In this document: positions 15,752 through 24,618 of the stretch, piece by piece
Numbering within the stretch: position 1 is the stretch's first letter
Layout of the letters: each line of letters opens with the position of its first letter
Assembly (NCBI GenBank): GCA_046047315.1
Contig: JBJOID010000062.1
Location: forward strand, 1-64,000
Source of the DNA: WGMK01 sp046047315
GTDB taxonomy: Bacteria; Hydrogenedentota; Hydrogenedentia; Hydrogenedentales; JAEUWI01
Reading direction: 5' to 3'
DNA length: 64,000 bases
Notes under the pieces: model-generated
What the model saw: the letters and a program-made list of their open reading frames with translations, nothing else
Told to the model about the DNA's origin: nothing
Database searches by the model: none
Program-made: the position numbers and the translations under genes

Positions 15752-18010
15752 ATGGAGAATGCTCCCCCCGAGACAACTCCCGCGCCAAGCCCGGGCGACG
15801 ACAGGACCCCGCCGCCCGTCTACCTGCCGCCGCCGCGCAGGCGTTCCGGTGGCCAGGTCGTCACCTTCCTGCTGGGCGTGGTCGTGGGCGCCTGCCTCTG
15901 CTATGGCTTCCTGTCCGCCACCGACCCGCAACTGCCCAATCCCTCGCTGGGAAGCCTCAACCCAGGCACGGAACCCGCCATCCCCATTCCCGAAGTGCCG
16001 ACCGATGAGCTGGCGGACATCAATGGCCTCTGGCCCGCCCGTCATCTCGTGCTCGTCCTCGAGGAAGAAACCCCGTCGCAGGAGACCCTCGAATTGCTGG
16101 GCGCCTTCAAGCCCGGCGCGGTGCTGGTCAATCCAAAGCTGCGGGGCGACGCGATCGAAATGCGCGATCTCACGGCGGCGCTCCGGCGAGCGGTCGGCCG
16201 CGAAGGCCTTCCCATCGTCATCGCCGCCGATCTCGGCAATCCCAATCCCCTCGCCAGCGGCCCGCCACCCGCCTACTTTTCGCTTGGTTCCGTGGGCGAA
16301 CCCTCCAACGCCACCGAGGCCGGCCTGGCCTACGGTGCCGCCGCGCGGACAGCAGGCCTCGACGCCGCCCTCGCCCCGTGGACCTCGCTCGCCGTGCCCG
16401 GCCAGGCCAACCCTGCCACAAGCTGGACCGCCGAGCCCGCCCAGTCCGCGGCCCTGGCCGCCGCCTATGCCGATGGACTGATCAGCGAAGGCGTGCTGCC
16501 CATCGCGCTTGCCTTCCCCGGCATGGGGTTGGCCCGCCCGATCGGGGATCGCTTCTTCGCCATCGAGGAACAGGAGCTCCGCCTCATCGCCAGCAACATG
16601 GTGCCCCTGCGGGAGCTGGCCTCGGGCGGCGTGCCGGGCATCCTGGTGGCCCACGCGACCGTGCCCGTATTGGACAAGCGTTTCCCCGACCGGCCCGCGT
16701 CGATCTCGCCCACCCTGGTGGGCGGCATCCTTCGCGAGAAGTGGAACTACAGCGGCGTGGTGGTGGCGGACGACCTCATTCCCCTCGCGGCCAAGCTGGG
16801 CAAGCCCGTCGAAGAGTTGTTCGTCCAGTGTCTCGCCGCCGGATGCGACGCCGTTATTCTTTCTAAGCCCGACCGCACCACGCTGCGGCGCATTTGCGCA
16901 GCCTTGGTTGCGCTCGTCGACGCCGGCGGCGTGGACCCCCTCGCACTGGATGAGAGCAAGCTGCGCCTGGCCCGGTGGACGGAAGCCAAGGCAGAATTCG
17001 CCAAACGCGCCAAGCAGCCCGGCCCCGCGCCGCAGCCCGCCAATACGGTCCTGCTGCGGCATACCGTGCAACAGGGCGAGACCCTCATCGGCGTGGGACG
17101 CCTGCACAACGTCCGCGTATCCGACATCAAGTCCTGGAACAGCCTGGTGGAATCGACCCTGACTCCCGGACAAAAGCTCAACATCTATCTCCCCAAGGCG
17201 GGAGAGCCGGAAGAACCGGTGCAGGAACAGGATCAACAGGAAGAAGCGCTGGAAGCAATCGCCGAAGCCCCCGCCCCCGAGACGGCGGCGCCGGAGGAAA
17301 CGGCCCGGGAAGAACCCGTGCGGATGAAGACGGTCGAGACCTTGCCAGAGACCAAACCCGCGGAGGCAGCCATCCCCGCCGAGGAAACGAAGCCGACGGA
17401 GGAAATCCCACCCGCCGAGGAGATCAAGACGGAAGCGCCCGCCGAGCCCGAAAAGGTTGCGGCGCCGGAAGAACCGACGGCAAGTTCGCAACCCGAGGAA
17501 GCACCCGCGCCCCAAGAGGAAGCGCCTTCCCAGGAAGAACCGCAGCCCGAGCAGCAAGCTGTCCCCGAAGAAGCGCCCCCGGTGTCGCCCCTCGTGCCCG
17601 TGGAGGAGTCCCCGCCAGCGGCCGAAGCGCAACCCGAAACCGCCGCGCCAGCGCCAGAGTTAAAGTTGGGCAAGTATTATGTGTGGTCCGAGGGAGACAC
17701 CCTCGAAGGCGTGGCCAGCCGCTTTGGGATAACGGTGGATCAGCTCCGCGACTGGAATCTCTTCGACGTGGCGCCACCCGCCCCCGGCATGGAAGTGGTC
17801 GTGGTGGGCCAGGGCAGCTCTGGCGCGAAGAAGAATTCGGCCCCGGCGGGAGAAGCGAAACAGGGCACCTACACCGTAAAGGCGGGCGACACCTTGAACA
17901 GGATCGCCCAGCAGCATGGCATGGCCGTCAAAAAGCTGGTTGAACTGAACGGGCTCAAGTCCGCGAACCACATCGTCCCCGGGCAAAAGCTCAAGGTGTC
18001 CGCGCCCTAA
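15752..18010 (+). CDS. Membrane-anchored GH3-like protein with three LysM domains
   Basis: A 752-residue predicted cell-wall protein. A Pro-rich cytoplasmic tail (1-34) precedes one membrane segment (about 35-55). Residues about 95-410 resemble the GH3 N-terminal domain of NagZ: a GVVVADDL strand ends in Asp340-Asp341 at the position of the catalytic nucleophile. The family's KHFPGHG acid/base motif is replaced by LAFPGMG (about 253-259), so hydrolysis is doubtful. LysM1 (about 430-475) follows. Next comes a long Glu/Pro/Ala-rich spacer, then LysM2 (KYYVWSEGDTLEGVASRFG) and LysM3 (GTYTVKAGDTLNRIAQQHG). ATG 15752 follows AGGGAAGGAAG at 15727-15737. Its stop overlaps the stop of the convergent gene. 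It is probably a peptidoglycan-binding scaffold. Confidence 0.82.
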   Translation: MENAPPETTPAPSPGDDRTPPPVYLPPPRRRSGGQVVTFLLGVVVGACLCYGFLSATDPQLPNPSLGSLNPGTEPAIPIPEVPTDELADINGLWPARHLVLVLEEETPSQETLELLGAFKPGAVLVNPKLRGDAIEMRDLTAALRRAVGREGLPIVIAADLGNPNPLASGPPPAYFSLGSVGEPSNATEAGLAYGAAARTAGLDAALAPWTSLAVPGQANPATSWTAEPAQSAALAAAYADGLISEGVLPIALAFPGMGLARPIGDRFFAIEEQELRLIASNMVPLRELASGGVPGILVAHATVPVLDKRFPDRPASISPTLVGGILREKWNYSGVVVADDLIPLAAKLGKPVEELFVQCLAAGCDAVILSKPDRTTLRRICAALVALVDAGGVDPLALDESKLRLARWTEAKAEFAKRAKQPGPAPQPANTVLLRHTVQQGETLIGVGRLHNVRVSDIKSWNSLVESTLTPGQKLNIYLPKAGEPEEPVQEQDQQEEALEAIAEAPAPETAAPEETAREEPVRMKTVETLPETKPAEAAIPAEETKPTEEIPPAEEIKTEAPAEPEKVAAPEEPTASSQPEEAPAPQEEAPSQEEPQPEQQAVPEEAPPVSPLVPVEESPPAAEAQPETAAPAPELKLGKYYVWSEGDTLEGVASRFGITVDQLRDWNLFDVAPPAPGMEVVVVGQGSSGAKKNSAPAGEAKQGTYTVKAGDTLNRIAQQHGMAVKKLVELNGLKSANHIVPGQKLKVSAP

Positions 18011-18843
18011 CGCGGGCCTCGCCCGCCGCCGCCGCGCCATCCACCGGGTCCTCCCGGTCCGCCGCCCATGCCAAAGCGGAAATAGGGGCTGTCCATGACC
18101 TCACGCAGTTCCCGCTGGAAATTGCGCAAGTCTTCCCCCTTCAATCCATAGTTGCGGCCCACGCTTGAGAGCATGTCGCGCTGCTGTTCGCGCATCAGTT
18201 GCTCGAGCGCCTCGCGGTTTTCTGTCGCCTCCAACTCCAACTGCGCCCGTTCTTCTTCGGACCCGGCGGCGCGCATGGCCGCCCGCAGTTCGAACATGTT
18301 CTCACGGTAGGCGTCCATCGTCTCCAGCCGCACCCGCATTTCCTCGGTGGGCGCGTTGGCGATCTCCTGTGCGAAGAATTCATCGATGCGCGCGCGAAAC
18401 TCTTCAAAGCGCTGCGCGCGGCGTTCCGCCTGTTCGGGGTCCTCCTCCGCTTCCTCCCCCCGTCGCTCACGCGGGACCTCCTCCGAAGGTGCATCCAAGC
18501 TGCCCGCGATTTCGGCCGACGCGTCCTCCGGGAAGAATTCTGGCAGCGGCGCAACCTCAGGAACCGCCCGCGCCTCGAGTGATGACATCTTCTCCCGCAA
18601 GGCCTGCGAATCGGTCACACAGGCCGCATAGTCCGCATCGAGCCTGGCCAGCCGCTGCTGCACCGCGTCGAGGTCCGGCCGCATCCTGGCAAGCTCCGCC
18701 TCCAGTTGCGTCACCTTGCGCTCCGCCTCAATGCGCGCGTTGTCGTGTTCGCGCATCGACGACCCGAAGTATTGCGCCGCGCCGCCCGCGCCTATCGTCA
18801 AGGCCGCACAGGCGGACACCACCCCGATGAGTATTTCGCGCAT
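18007..18843 (-). CDS. Signal-anchored coiled-coil protein, unknown function
   Basis: A 278-residue protein starting MREILIGVVSACAALTIGAG, one membrane or signal segment (about 4-25). It is followed by a heptad-rich helix (about 30-85), an acidic spacer of Glu/Ala/Pro, and a second long helical region. That region (about 140-245) resembles Spy/CpxP-type periplasmic helices with regular Arg/Glu/Leu spacing. The tail is a Gly/Arg/Pro-rich stretch (GGGPGGPGGWRGGGGRGPR). AGGA ten bases before ATG 18843 supports that start. No catalytic motif is visible. It converges with the GH3/LysM gene and shares its stop bases. A chaperone-like or envelope structural role is possible but unproven. Confidence 0.7.
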   Translation of the reverse strand: MREILIGVVSACAALTIGAGGAAQYFGSSMREHDNARIEAERKVTQLEAELARMRPDLDAVQQRLARLDADYAACVTDSQALREKMSSLEARAVPEVAPLPEFFPEDASAEIAGSLDAPSEEVPRERRGEEAEEDPEQAERRAQRFEEFRARIDEFFAQEIANAPTEEMRVRLETMDAYRENMFELRAAMRAAGSEEERAQLELEATENREALEQLMREQQRDMLSSVGRNYGLKGEDLRNFQRELREVMDSPYFRFGMGGGPGGPGGWRGGGGRGPR

Positions 18844-18911
18844 GGCAACAGTCCTTTTGAAAAACACACTCTCCCGCAAGGTTAAACCCGAACAGACGGG
18901 GAGGGTTCCGC

Positions 18912-19745
18912 TCAGGACCGGACCGTCTCCTCGCCCTTCAGCAGGCGCAGCACCGCCATCACATCATCCCAGACCTTCTGCTTTTCCTGACGCTCCTTCT
19001 CCCCGCTGCAACGCAGCAGATACGAGGGATGATACGTGACCCGCACCGGGATGCCGTGATAGAAATGCCATTTGCCGCGCAAGCGTCCCACGGGATCATC
19101 GGTTTTCAGCAGCTGCTTCGCGGCGTATCCCCCGAGGGCGCAGATCACCCGGGGCTGTATCAGCTGCAACTGCCGCACCAGATAGGGCTCGCAGGCAGTC
19201 ATTTCTTCCGGCGCGGGATTGCGGTTGCCGGGCGGGCGGCACTTGAGCACGTTGCAGATGTAGACCTCATTGCGGCTGAGGCCCATGCTGCGCGGATGTT
19301 CGATGATGGTCGTGAGCAATTGTCCGGCGGCACCCACGAAGGGCAAGCCCTGCTTGTCTTCGTCCGCGCCCGGGGCTTCGCCCACGAAAACCAGTTCCGC
19401 CTTGGGGTTACCCGATCCGAAGACCGTCTGGGTGCGCGTCTCGCAAAGACCACAACGATGACAGCGGCTGACGGCGGCGGCCAGCGCTTCGAGTGAGTCC
19501 GCCTCGTCCGCGCCATGGGGCGCGGCTTGTCGCATTGCCGGGGATGCCGGAGCCACCTTGGCGGGCGCGGCGGCGGTGGCGACAGTCGCCTCGCGTTTCG
19601 GCGCGGGCTTTTCGGCCGGGGAAGCGGCGAGCGATTCCAGCCACGCCACATTCTCCGGCGCCAAGTGCAATTCTCCCGTGCGTCCGGCGGTCCGCTTCAA
19701 GAGCGTCGCAATGTCATTCAGGATGGAGTCGAGCGAATTGGCCAT
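18912..19745 (-). CDS. Family 4 (4Fe-4S) uracil-DNA glycosylase
   Basis: A 277-residue DNA-repair enzyme that excises uracil. The glycosylase domain starts near residue 85. The iron-sulfur cysteines are Cys98 and Cys101 (CGLC) and Cys169 and Cys185 (KCRPPGNRNPAPEEMTAC). The catalytic motif 1 is FVGEAPGADEDKQGLPFVG and motif 3 ends in TYHPSYLLR. The first 85 residues, Ala/Pro/Lys-rich after a short helix, look like a flexible extension seen in many family 4 enzymes. ATG 19745 is selected; a longer frame runs upstream antisense to the pilB-like gene and has no support. It is divergent from that gene. Confidence 0.93.
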   Translation of the reverse strand: MANSLDSILNDIATLLKRTAGRTGELHLAPENVAWLESLAASPAEKPAPKREATVATAAAPAKVAPASPAMRQAAPHGADEADSLEALAAAVSRCHRCGLCETRTQTVFGSGNPKAELVFVGEAPGADEDKQGLPFVGAAGQLLTTIIEHPRSMGLSRNEVYICNVLKCRPPGNRNPAPEEMTACEPYLVRQLQLIQPRVICALGGYAAKQLLKTDDPVGRLRGKWHFYHGIPVRVTYHPSYLLRCSGEKERQEKQKVWDDVMAVLRLLKGEETVRS

Positions 19746-19793
19746 GGCTGGAGTCCGCAAAGCGTCAGTGTAGCACAGCGGGGCCCGCGTCCG

Positions 19794-19822
19794 TTGCGTT
19801 GAAGGCATGGCCTTTCTATAAT
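19794..19822 (+). promoter_or_regulatory. Promoter for the PilB-type ATPase gene
   Basis: TATAAT at 19817-19822 is a perfect -10, with TTGCGT at 19794-19799 and a 17-base spacer. The transcript would begin near 19829, leaving about 31 bases before the ATG at 19860 and including the GGGAGG ribosome site near 19843. Confidence 0.65.
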
Positions 19823-19859
19823 GCGGGCTGCCTGGAACGCGTAGGGAGGACGCATCCGC

Positions 19860-21818
19860 ATGGCGGATATCAGCAAAGATCAGGCTGCGGGCGAGCAACT
19901 CGTCAAGCAGGACGTGATCACGCGGGAGGAGCTGGCGCGCGCCCGGGAGCATGAGGCCAAGAGCGGCATTCCCTGGTACAAGCAGCTGCTGCAATCCGGC
20001 AAGGTCTCGTTCTCCGCCATCGACGATGTGCTCCGGTACGAGTTCCACGCCAAGTCCGTGCGTGATGAACACCAATCGCTGGGGGAATTCCTCGTCGAGA
20101 CCGGCGGGCTCGAGCGCAAGCAGCTCAACGAGGCGCTCGCGGAGCAGAAGCGCAGCGGCCGGCTGCTCGGCAACATCCTCCTCGAGCGAGGATTCGTCGA
20201 CCGGGAAGTGCTGACCAAGGCCTTGAGCCGCCAGCACGATCTCGAGTTCTCTTCCCTGCGAAGCACCAAGAGCAGCCACGAGGCGCTCGAGCATGTACCG
20301 AAGAACATTGCCCACAAGTACGGCCTGATACCCGTGGCGCTGGACAGCGACCGGCTTACGGTGCTGATCAACAATCCGCAGACCCGCGCCAAGCTCAAGG
20401 ACCTGGGCCTCATGCTTGGCCTGCGCATTCATCCCATGCTCACTTCGGCCGAAGACATCAAGGCCGAGATCGACCTGCGCTATGCCGTGTTGGAAGCCGC
20501 CCATCCGAAGCAAGGGGCCACGGCCACTCCGGTGGAAGCGCCCCAGCCCGAAAAGAAACGCGCCGCCGCAGATTCCACCAAACCATCCAAGAAGGAGAAA
20601 GCCGCCGTGGCCGAGATCACCCTGCCGGAACAGACCAAGTCCCTGCGCTTCGACGACGTGGCAAAGGCGGCCAGCGGCGCCTCGGTGGTGAAGATCGTCA
20701 GCACAATCCTCGAGGGCGCCGTCAATGCCGCCGCCACCGATATCCACATCGACCCGCAGGATCCCGAGAGCCGCGTGCGCTATCGCATCGACGGCATCCT
20801 CCATGATGTGATGGGCATCCCCGAGAATGTCTATGCCGCCATCGTGTCGCGCATCAAGATTATGGCCGACCTCGACATCACTAACACCCGCCTCCCGCAG
20901 GACGGCCACATCAGCATGGCCATCGGCGAGCGCGAGTTCGATGTCCGTGTGGCCACGTTGCCCACCTTCCTCGGCGAGCGCGTGGTGATGCGCCTGCTTG
21001 ACCAGAGCAGCGTCCTTTCCGGCGTACGCGATTTGGGCCTCGACGCCGAGGATGAAGGCAAGATCATTCGCATCATCCAGCAGCCCTACGGCATGATTCT
21101 TGTCACCGGCCCCACCGGCAGCGGCAAGACCACCACGCTCTACGCGATGCTGAACCAGAAGAACGTCCTCACCGACAGCATCGTCACGCTGGAAGACCCG
21201 GTGGAATACCAGATACCCGGCATCAACCAGGTCCAGATCGATCCTGATATCGAGTTGACCTTCGCGAATACCCTGCGGGCCGCGCTCCGCCAGGACATCG
21301 ACGTCTTGCTGGTCGGCGAAATCCGAGACGCTGAAACTGCCCGAATCGCCACGCGCGCCGCCATGACGGGTCACCTCGTCTTCAGCACGCTGCACACGAA
21401 CGACGCGCCCGAGGCCATCAGCACCCTGCGCAACATGGGCGTCCCCTCCTACCTCATCTCCAGCGCGCTCACCGCGGTCATCGCCCAGCGGCTGGTGCGG
21501 AAGATTTGCGTCAACTGCAAGAAACCTTTCGATGCCAAGCCCGAACTGCTGCGTTCCCTGGGGCTCCCGGCCACGCAGAAGAAACTGTACCGGGGCGCGG
21601 GATGCCCCGACTGCTACGGCACGGGCAACATCGGGCGGACCGGCATTTTCGAAATCCTTGAGATATCGGCGCCCATTCGCAAGCTCATTGTGGAAGACGC
21701 CTCAACCGATGACATCCAGAAGGCAGCAAAGCTCAAAACCATGGCCATGAAGTGCCGGGAAAAGGTTAAACAAGGCATCGTCAATCCTGAGGAATTTCTC
21801 CGGGTAATCCGGACCTGA
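19860..21818 (+). CDS. PilB/GspE-type secretion ATPase with MshEN domain
   Basis: A 652-residue hexameric ATPase for pilus extension or type II secretion. The N-terminal part (about 1-210) contains an MshEN/GspE_N domain. Its tandem c-di-GMP-binding-type repeats read SLGEFLVETGGLERKQLNEA and RLLGNILLERGFVDREVLTK. The ATPase core has Walker A GPTGSGKTTTLYAML, the Asp box LEDPVEYQIPG, Walker B DIDVLLVGEIRD and the His box TGHLVFSTLHTND. A zinc knuckle CVNCKK ... CPDCYG follows. ATG 19860 has GGGAGG near 19843 and a TATAAT promoter. It is a paralogue of the 54908 gene and stands apart from the pilus cluster. Nothing adjacent shows which machine it drives. Confidence 0.92.
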   Translation: MADISKDQAAGEQLVKQDVITREELARAREHEAKSGIPWYKQLLQSGKVSFSAIDDVLRYEFHAKSVRDEHQSLGEFLVETGGLERKQLNEALAEQKRSGRLLGNILLERGFVDREVLTKALSRQHDLEFSSLRSTKSSHEALEHVPKNIAHKYGLIPVALDSDRLTVLINNPQTRAKLKDLGLMLGLRIHPMLTSAEDIKAEIDLRYAVLEAAHPKQGATATPVEAPQPEKKRAAADSTKPSKKEKAAVAEITLPEQTKSLRFDDVAKAASGASVVKIVSTILEGAVNAAATDIHIDPQDPESRVRYRIDGILHDVMGIPENVYAAIVSRIKIMADLDITNTRLPQDGHISMAIGEREFDVRVATLPTFLGERVVMRLLDQSSVLSGVRDLGLDAEDEGKIIRIIQQPYGMILVTGPTGSGKTTTLYAMLNQKNVLTDSIVTLEDPVEYQIPGINQVQIDPDIELTFANTLRAALRQDIDVLLVGEIRDAETARIATRAAMTGHLVFSTLHTNDAPEAISTLRNMGVPSYLISSALTAVIAQRLVRKICVNCKKPFDAKPELLRSLGLPATQKKLYRGAGCPDCYGTGNIGRTGIFEILEISAPIRKLIVEDASTDDIQKAAKLKTMAMKCREKVKQGIVNPEEFLRVIRT

Positions 21819-22503
21819 GCCGCCGTTACCCCAACATCTTGTGGTCGAGGAAGCACACCGCCCTATGACGACCTGACCAAGTCCGTTTTGAGGTGTGGGA
21901 ACCTTGTGGAATACGGCTTGGGGGAATCCCCTGAAATTTGAATCGGAAACCTGAGGGACACAGGCAAAGCCAATGTTTCCAGAAGGTTAGCTTAATCCAA
22001 CCGCGATCGTTCCGAACTTTCGCTAAACGCATAAACCCAATGATATAAAAGGTTTATAAAGGATAAGCCAGCTTTGGAAAACTGGTATGTAGAGTCTTGG
22101 AGGCTGTGAATAACCCTGTGAATCGAATTCCAGCAGAACCGCGATACCACCCGCTTTTGACCAAAAATGGCCTGTGGATAAAGTCCGGCAAGCAAAGCTT
22201 GGAATCGTCATGGGCTCCGCTGGAACAGGCTGTAAGTTCTCGTGGGAAAACAGGCGGGACTATCCACAATCGGGACGGGGAATTCAGCGGAAAAAAATCG
22301 CGATCCAACGGGCCTGTGGATGCTTGTCCAAAGCGGTCACAGCTTGCTAAGATGCACTCCACAAGGCAACTGCTTGCGGCCTATGGGCTTGGGTTGCTTT
22401 TCCCCGGTTTCCACAGACCTATGAATACGATTACTTTTTTTATCTCTAAAGAAGATCTAAACCTACGCATGTTTTATCTTCAAGCCTCACAGGAGCGCGG
22501 CCA
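21819..22503. other. oriC: Probable replication origin (oriC) between the pilB-like gene and dnaN
   Basis: This 685-base gene-free stretch is visibly richer in A+T than its surroundings. It contains DnaA-box-like 9-mers related to TTATCCACA or its complement. One is perfect (TGTGGATAA, 22173-22181). Near matches are TGTGAATAA (22105-22113), TGTGAATCG (22117-22125), CTATCCACA (22260-22268), TGTGGATGC (22315-22323) and GTTTCCACA (22407-22415). AT-rich tracts that could unwind lie at about 22024-22069 (TGATATAAAAGGTTTATAAA) and 22425-22463. dnaN begins directly after. No protein-like frame fits. No canonical dnaA is adjacent, which is unusual. The origin call is an inference from boxes, composition and dnaN. 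Confidence 0.7.
22173..22181 (-). promoter_or_regulatory. Perfect DnaA box
   Basis: TGTGGATAA on the plus strand is the exact complement of the consensus DnaA box TTATCCACA. It is the best of six related 9-mers between 22105 and 22415 and sits centrally in the probable origin. Confidence 0.75.
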
Positions 22504-23610
22504 ATGAAGATCACGATACCGAGACAGGATCTGCTCGAAACCGTCAACCGGGTCAAGAGCGTTGTCGCATCGAAATCGGCGCTGCCGATTCTTTCGCATC
22601 TGCTCATCGAGGCCTCCGGCGGCGGCATCCGTATCGCGGCCACCGACCTTAAGGTGAGCATCGAGTGTATGGTGGACTGTACGGTGGAGCAGGAAGGCGC
22701 CCTCACGGTGTCGTCGCAGCGGCTCTCAAGCATCCTGGCAGAGCTTCCCGATGCCGACATCACGCTGAACCTGAACGGCAACAGCGTCATCGAATTGACC
22801 TGCGGCAAGATCGACACGCGGCTCTTCAGCCTTTCGCCGGAAGAGTTCCCTCCCATCCGTACCATCGACAATGTCGAGCCCATCGTGATGCAGCAGGGCA
22901 CGCTCAAGCGTCTTTTCAACAAGACTTCTTTCGCCATCTGCAGCGACCAGGCGCGTTACAACCTGACCGGGCTCCTGTTCGAGTTGTCCGATGGCAAGCT
23001 GACCACCGTGGCTACCGACGGCCGCCGCATGAGCCTGTCGTCCGACACCGAGGGCGTTCCCGAATCGACCGAGGCGCGGGTCATCATTCCCTCCAAGATG
23101 ATTCACGAGCTCGAGCGGCAGCTGGGTGAGGACGGCGAGGTGCGCATCAACCTTGATGAAAGCCAGGCCTCCTTCGAGTTCGGCACCGTGCGCATGGTCA
23201 CCGCGCTTATTGAGGGCAACTTTCCCAACTATGAGATGGTGATTCCCAAGAAGCACGACAAGGAAGCCGTGCTCGACACCGCCAAGTTTATCGAAGCCGT
23301 TCGCCGCACGCGCACGATGACGAATGACAAGTTCAATTCGGTGCGCTTTGCCATTTCCGACGGCCAGCTCACACTGCGTGTGGTCACTCCCGAAGTGGGC
23401 GAATACGAGGAAGAGTTTCCGATTGAGTACGCCGGCGAGCGCGTCGAGATTGCGTTCAATCCAGACTTCGTGCTGGATGTGCTCCGCCATGTCGACTCGG
23501 ACAAGACCTGCCTCGTGCTCAAGGACTCCAGCAGCCCCGGCGTGCTCAAGCCCTACAAGGACGGTCCAGACGACAGCTACGTCAACGTGGTCATGCCGAT
23601 TCGGATGTAA
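22504..23610 (+). CDS. dnaN: DnaN, DNA polymerase III beta sliding clamp
   Basis: A 368-residue processivity clamp that encircles DNA as a dimer and tethers polymerase III. The three-domain clamp is complete. Recognisable pieces are MKITIPRQDLLETVNRVKSV, SKSALPILSHLLIEA, then FPPIRTIDN, LLFELSDGKLTTVATDGRRM and ALIEGNFPNYEMVIPK. The C-terminus DDSYVNVVMPIRM matches the family's VMPMR-type end. ATG 22504 is preceded by AGGAG at 22491-22495. It directly follows the probable oriC. In most bacteria dnaA precedes dnaN here; this window has only the origin-like region and the pilB-like gene upstream. Its promoter probably lies in the AT-rich tract at 22425-22463. Confidence 0.97.
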   Translation: MKITIPRQDLLETVNRVKSVVASKSALPILSHLLIEASGGGIRIAATDLKVSIECMVDCTVEQEGALTVSSQRLSSILAELPDADITLNLNGNSVIELTCGKIDTRLFSLSPEEFPPIRTIDNVEPIVMQQGTLKRLFNKTSFAICSDQARYNLTGLLFELSDGKLTTVATDGRRMSLSSDTEGVPESTEARVIIPSKMIHELERQLGEDGEVRINLDESQASFEFGTVRMVTALIEGNFPNYEMVIPKKHDKEAVLDTAKFIEAVRRTRTMTNDKFNSVRFAISDGQLTLRVVTPEVGEYEEEFPIEYAGERVEIAFNPDFVLDVLRHVDSDKTCLVLKDSSSPGVLKPYKDGPDDSYVNVVMPIRM

Positions 23611-23652
23611 TCCGGCGACTCGTTACCGCTTCCCCAACGCAGACCTCAGGGC

Positions 23653-24591
23653 ATGGCCATGCTGAACGCTTCCATGTCCTCCAACCCCTCCCGCTCCAGC
23701 GCCATCATGGTGGCGGGAGCCTATGCCTGGTGGGGTATCACCCCGGTCTATTTTCGGCTGCTCGTCGAGATCGATACCTACGAAATCATCGCGCACCGCA
23801 TCCTCTGGACCCTGCTCTGCCTCGCCCTGTTGAAACAGCTGGGCCTCGGCGCAAAGGTATTCGCGGCGCATTTTCGGAATCCAGTCCTGCTGGTTCCCTT
23901 CGCCGTGTCGTCGTTCTGCATATTGCTGAACTGGTTCGTGTTCACTTGGGCGGTCACGAACGGAAAGGTGCTCGACACCAGCCTGGGCTATTTCATCAAT
24001 CCCCTGATCAGTGTGTTGATGGGCGTGATATTGCTCGGCGAACGATTGCGTCCACTCCAGATAGTCGCGGTTTTGCTGGCCACTGCCGGGGTTGGACAGA
24101 TGGTGTACCGCCATGGCGCGGTGCCCTGGATAGCGCTGGTGCTCGCGCTTTCCTTTGCGCTCTACGGGTTGCTGCGAAAGCGGGCCAAGGTCGACGCCGT
24201 GAATGGCCTCTCCCTTGAACTCATCTTCGGCCTGCCAGTGGCGCTGGCTTACATGGGATGGCAGCTACAGTCCCGTGGCGACGCGATGATGAACTACGAC
24301 ACGGCCACCATCGCGCTGCTGTTCTTGGCGGGTCCAATCACGATGATTCCCTTGCTCATGTTTGGAAGCGGCGCGCCACGCCTGAACCTAACGACGGTGG
24401 GCATCCTCCAATACATCGCGCCCACGCTGTCCTTCGGACTGGCCGTCTTCGCCTACCACGAGCCCTTCGATCAGGTAAAGCTCACCGCCTTTGTGGCGAT
24501 ATGGATAGGGCTTGCCATCTACACCGCCGACTCCGTGCATGCTTCACGTCGCCGCTTTGGCATCAGCCAAGCCGCTGCCCCGCTGGACTAA
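23653..24591 (+). CDS. rarD: RarD-type EamA transporter
   Basis: A 312-residue membrane protein with about ten hydrophobic segments in two EamA halves. The opening GAYAWWGITPVYFRLL and the conserved EIIAHRILWTLL place it in the RarD (chloramphenicol-sensitivity) branch, as do NWFVFTWAVTNGKVLDTSLGY, PLISVLMGVILLGERL and TVGILQYIAPTLSFGLAVF. Substrate is unknown for the family; a metabolite or drug exporter is usual. The start is ATG 23653, though ATG 23659 or 23674 are possible because the first membrane segment begins near residue 18. It lies 42 bases after dnaN on the same strand, probably without functional link. Confidence 0.9.
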   Translation: MAMLNASMSSNPSRSSAIMVAGAYAWWGITPVYFRLLVEIDTYEIIAHRILWTLLCLALLKQLGLGAKVFAAHFRNPVLLVPFAVSSFCILLNWFVFTWAVTNGKVLDTSLGYFINPLISVLMGVILLGERLRPLQIVAVLLATAGVGQMVYRHGAVPWIALVLALSFALYGLLRKRAKVDAVNGLSLELIFGLPVALAYMGWQLQSRGDAMMNYDTATIALLFLAGPITMIPLLMFGSGAPRLNLTTVGILQYIAPTLSFGLAVFAYHEPFDQVKLTAFVAIWIGLAIYTADSVHASRRRFGISQAAAPLD

Positions 24592-24618
24592 AGCGTCTCC
24601 ATCCTGCGAGAACTCAAG

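Noticed and set aside
19746..21395. N-terminal extension of the uracil-DNA glycosylase frame
   Set aside because: It lies antisense to the PilB-type ATPase. The 277-residue protein from 19745 has the complete family structure.
22097..22507. Small open frames in the origin-like region
   Set aside because: Composition is not protein-like, there is no ribosome site, and the frames cover DnaA-box-like sites and AT tracts.
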